This document shows positions 62,186 through 64,000 of a stretch of 64,000 nt of DNA, one piece after another. Position 1 is the first letter of the stretch. Every line of letters begins with the position of its first letter. The stretch comes from Membranipora membranacea. Taxonomy: Eukaryota > Bryozoa > Gymnolaemata > Cheilostomatida > Membraniporidae. The stretch lies in the NCBI GenBank assembly GCA_914767715.1, contig OU612067.1, forward strand, positions 5,518,001 through 5,582,000. Reading direction: 5' to 3'. The notes below the pieces were generated by a model, which ran no database searches, was not told the origin of the DNA, and saw only the letters and a list, made by a program, of their open reading frames with translations. A program made the translations under genes and the position numbers.

Positions 62186-63387
62186 GATTCATCCGTCTTG
62201 CTTTTAAAGTCTGCTGGCAAAAGAATCATGGCATTATAAAACTTTGGTAGGAGTCTTTTACAAATAATTACTAACGGATATATAAGGGTTTAACATTATC
62301 AGTCTTTCAATGTCTGTATTTTGTATCTCTGCATTAAAAGTGATTTTGGCATATTTTTCTTTACACGGGAATATAGACAGGTATTCTTTAGTTCATTTGA
62401 TGCTACTTTGATTTCAAAACTTTGGACTGAGTTTGTCAGATGTGATATATGAGGGAATAAACAAACACATTCTATAATCTGAGGTAGTACTTTGGATGTT
62501 TGATGAATTGGCTTTGCTTTTCCCATTAAATGCCTCTGCTTCAAATGGTTTATCAGTAGAAACCCATAGTTATCTCCACTTTCTTTTCACAGTGAATCTG
62601 TTACTAGAAATGATAAAAATACATGTTGAGATTCATTACATTATAAAAAATAGTTTTAATAAACAGTGAATGATGGGGATTGACACGTTGAGGTTGAATT
62701 CACAGGTCAGTCGCTGGCAATGCTTGTGAACTGAGAGAGAGATTATCATTTCCATGCTTCTGTTGTCAGGGAGGGTCTAGAAAGTTTCGCCTCCATGTTC
62801 AAACTACAATTAAGAAATCATTTCATTGTTTCACTGTGTCAAATGATTCAGGTGATAACAAGGGAGTCGCTTCAATTTATGATGAGATTAATGCGCTATG
62901 CCAAATAGGATTATGATTCTTGTTCAGGAGTAGCCATTATACTCTGTTAGCTCAATCTGCCTATAGACACATGGAGAGGAGGTGATGTGTCTTGTATTGA
63001 GCCCACAGACTGGCTTCTATTCTGTGAGCATTGACCACACAGATCGTCATGGATTATTCATAGTATTGCTGTAAATGGTGATCATAGTTGGAGCTAACAA
63101 CGCTCGCTGGGTAATCTTATAGCATTGTCACCTTACAAAATTGATGCCATCACTGAGCGTAATCGTTACTACGTAAGGTGAATGTAGCAAAGCTTTACCC
63201 TGTGCTGTTATGGATGAGCTGATAAGCTGCTGACTGTAGCAATCAGGAAGAGTCAATTGTTATGTAAGTTAACTATAAATATTGACATTTTTCCTTTTTC
63301 TGTTCCTTAGGAATTGTAGGTTGGCTGTTAGTCTACTGGTATCCTCAAATCACGATTACCATGTTTAGATGCTTTATTTTTCTGCAG
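62186..63387. other. Region between the two STRA6-like genes
   Basis: Holds the 3' UTR of the first copy with AATAAA at 62456-62461 and 62658-62663. The promoter and non-coding first exon of the second copy should lie here, because its first coding exon is preceded by an acceptor. No coding exon seen. Confidence 0.55.
62456..62461 (+). terminator. STRA6 polyadenylation signal
   Basis: AATAAA 271 bp past the stop. A second AATAAA at 62658-62663 could be an alternative. Confidence 0.6.
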
Positions 63388-63443
63388 GTTGGTGGCTGAC
63401 TTCATCTTAGATCTACAGAAACCGTCAAAATTGTCACATGATA

Positions 63444-63569
63444 ATGGCGTCAACGATTGCGATAACCTCAAACGACTGTCACTACAGAAAGGATAACTCC
63501 ACAGACTGGCACTACTCTTGTGAAGAGGGCTTCTGGTTTCTCAATGACTACATATTCTTTGCCATGTCT
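63444..63569 (+). CDS. Second STRA6-like gene, first coding exon (cut by the window end)
   Basis: Forty-two codons ending at a GTAAGT donor (63570), with DNSTDWHYSCEEGFWFLNDY and then IFFAMS. It is nearly the same as exon 1 of the upstream STRA6 gene (DNATEWHYSCDEGFWFLNDF), with the same Cys positions and a shifted but conserved glycosylation site. Its 5' UTR is also similar (GGTTGGTGGCTGACTTCAT against GGTTGGTGACTGACTTCAG), and both are preceded by an acceptor (TTTTTCTGCAG at 63387 here). Another in-frame ATG lies two codons upstream (63438). No second exon is seen in the remaining 430 bp; in the first copy the next exon is 630 bp away. It could be a full paralogue or an isolated duplicated exon. 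Confidence 0.75.
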
Positions 63570-64000
63570 GTAAGTAGGAAGTTGAATGTGTTTCTAGCTC
63601 CTACCCTAGATATTCTAGCACATAATTAATCTCATTATCACAACCTCTGGAATAACACTGACTAGTTACTAGCTAGGATAGAATGGAGCGGACTTAGTTT
63701 ATAGCAATGACATACCAGTAGGCTGATTAAGCTTCGTAATACTCTGTCAAGTCTAAAATGCTTTGCTATATCAGTGCCATAGTAGCGAGTAACTGCGAAG
63801 TAATAGTGGTAGGTTTTAGTAAGTCTTGTAAATGTTTGAGATGGGAAAGAGGGGGCGGGGGCTGGAATAAGTTTGTCGACTCATGCTTTCTAGCTGTTTG
63901 GAAGAGAGTTGTCTCCTCACGAAAAAAGGATAAGAAGAAAACTCTCCTCAATCTTAGGTTTTTTCATTGTTCTCTCTGGTTTTTGAAAGAAGGACAGGAG

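Noticed and set aside
1-64000. CRISPR arrays, bacterial operons, viral or toxin genes
   Set aside because: No direct-repeat/spacer arrays, no Shine-Dalgarno-led gene clusters and no viral hallmark proteins were seen. All supported genes are spliced animal genes.

Overview
This is a gene-bearing stretch of an animal nuclear genome. It is AT-rich, has small to medium introns with GT/AG borders, metazoan gene families, AATAAA signals, SINEs and MITE-like hairpins. Nothing bacterial, organellar or viral was seen. The gene set and a small amidated-neuropeptide gene suggest a bilaterian invertebrate, probably a lophotrochozoan (mollusc, annelid, brachiopod or similar). The phylum cannot be fixed from the sequence alone.

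Layout. 1.5-23.4 kb: two nicotinic acetylcholine receptor (nAChR) subunit genes in tandem on the minus strand. The downstream one (1.5-5.1 kb, first exon not found) lacks the loop-C Cys pair and is non-alpha. The upstream one (8.3-18.4 kb, nine coding exons, 516 aa) is a complete alpha-type subunit with a possible non-coding first exon near 23.4 kb. 18.6-27.4 kb: gene-poor, holding one possible small secreted Cys-rich protein and a near-perfect 50-bp hairpin. 27.9-38.3 kb: a complete 18-exon UBAP2L/Lingerer gene (minus, 1021 aa). 39.4-45.3 kb: a complete 9-exon ROGDI gene (plus, 295 aa), head-to-head with UBAP2L across about 1.1 kb. 46.3-47.3 kb: an unrecognised 173-aa two-helix Cys-rich membrane protein (minus). 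About 47.9-48.5 kb: doubtful exon-like pieces. 49.9-51.1 kb: a two-exon neuropeptide-type precursor (plus) with a TATA box, ending in one dibasic-flanked amidated peptide. 54.0-62.2 kb: a complete 17-exon STRA6 retinoid-transporter gene (plus, 716 aa). 63.4 kb to the window end: the first coding exon of a second, tandem STRA6-like gene.

The genes form no single pathway. Two local tandem families (nAChR and STRA6) flank housekeeping genes. Repeats include a U2-snRNA-headed SINE (two copies, one with an exact 18-bp target duplication), a tRNA-derived SINE in a ROGDI intron, several MITE-like hairpins (two families with more than one copy here), a 42-49 bp minisatellite with higher-order structure, and G-tract arrays. 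Exon borders were set by hand from splice sites, reading frame and family similarity. The exons of each gene called complete join in frame.
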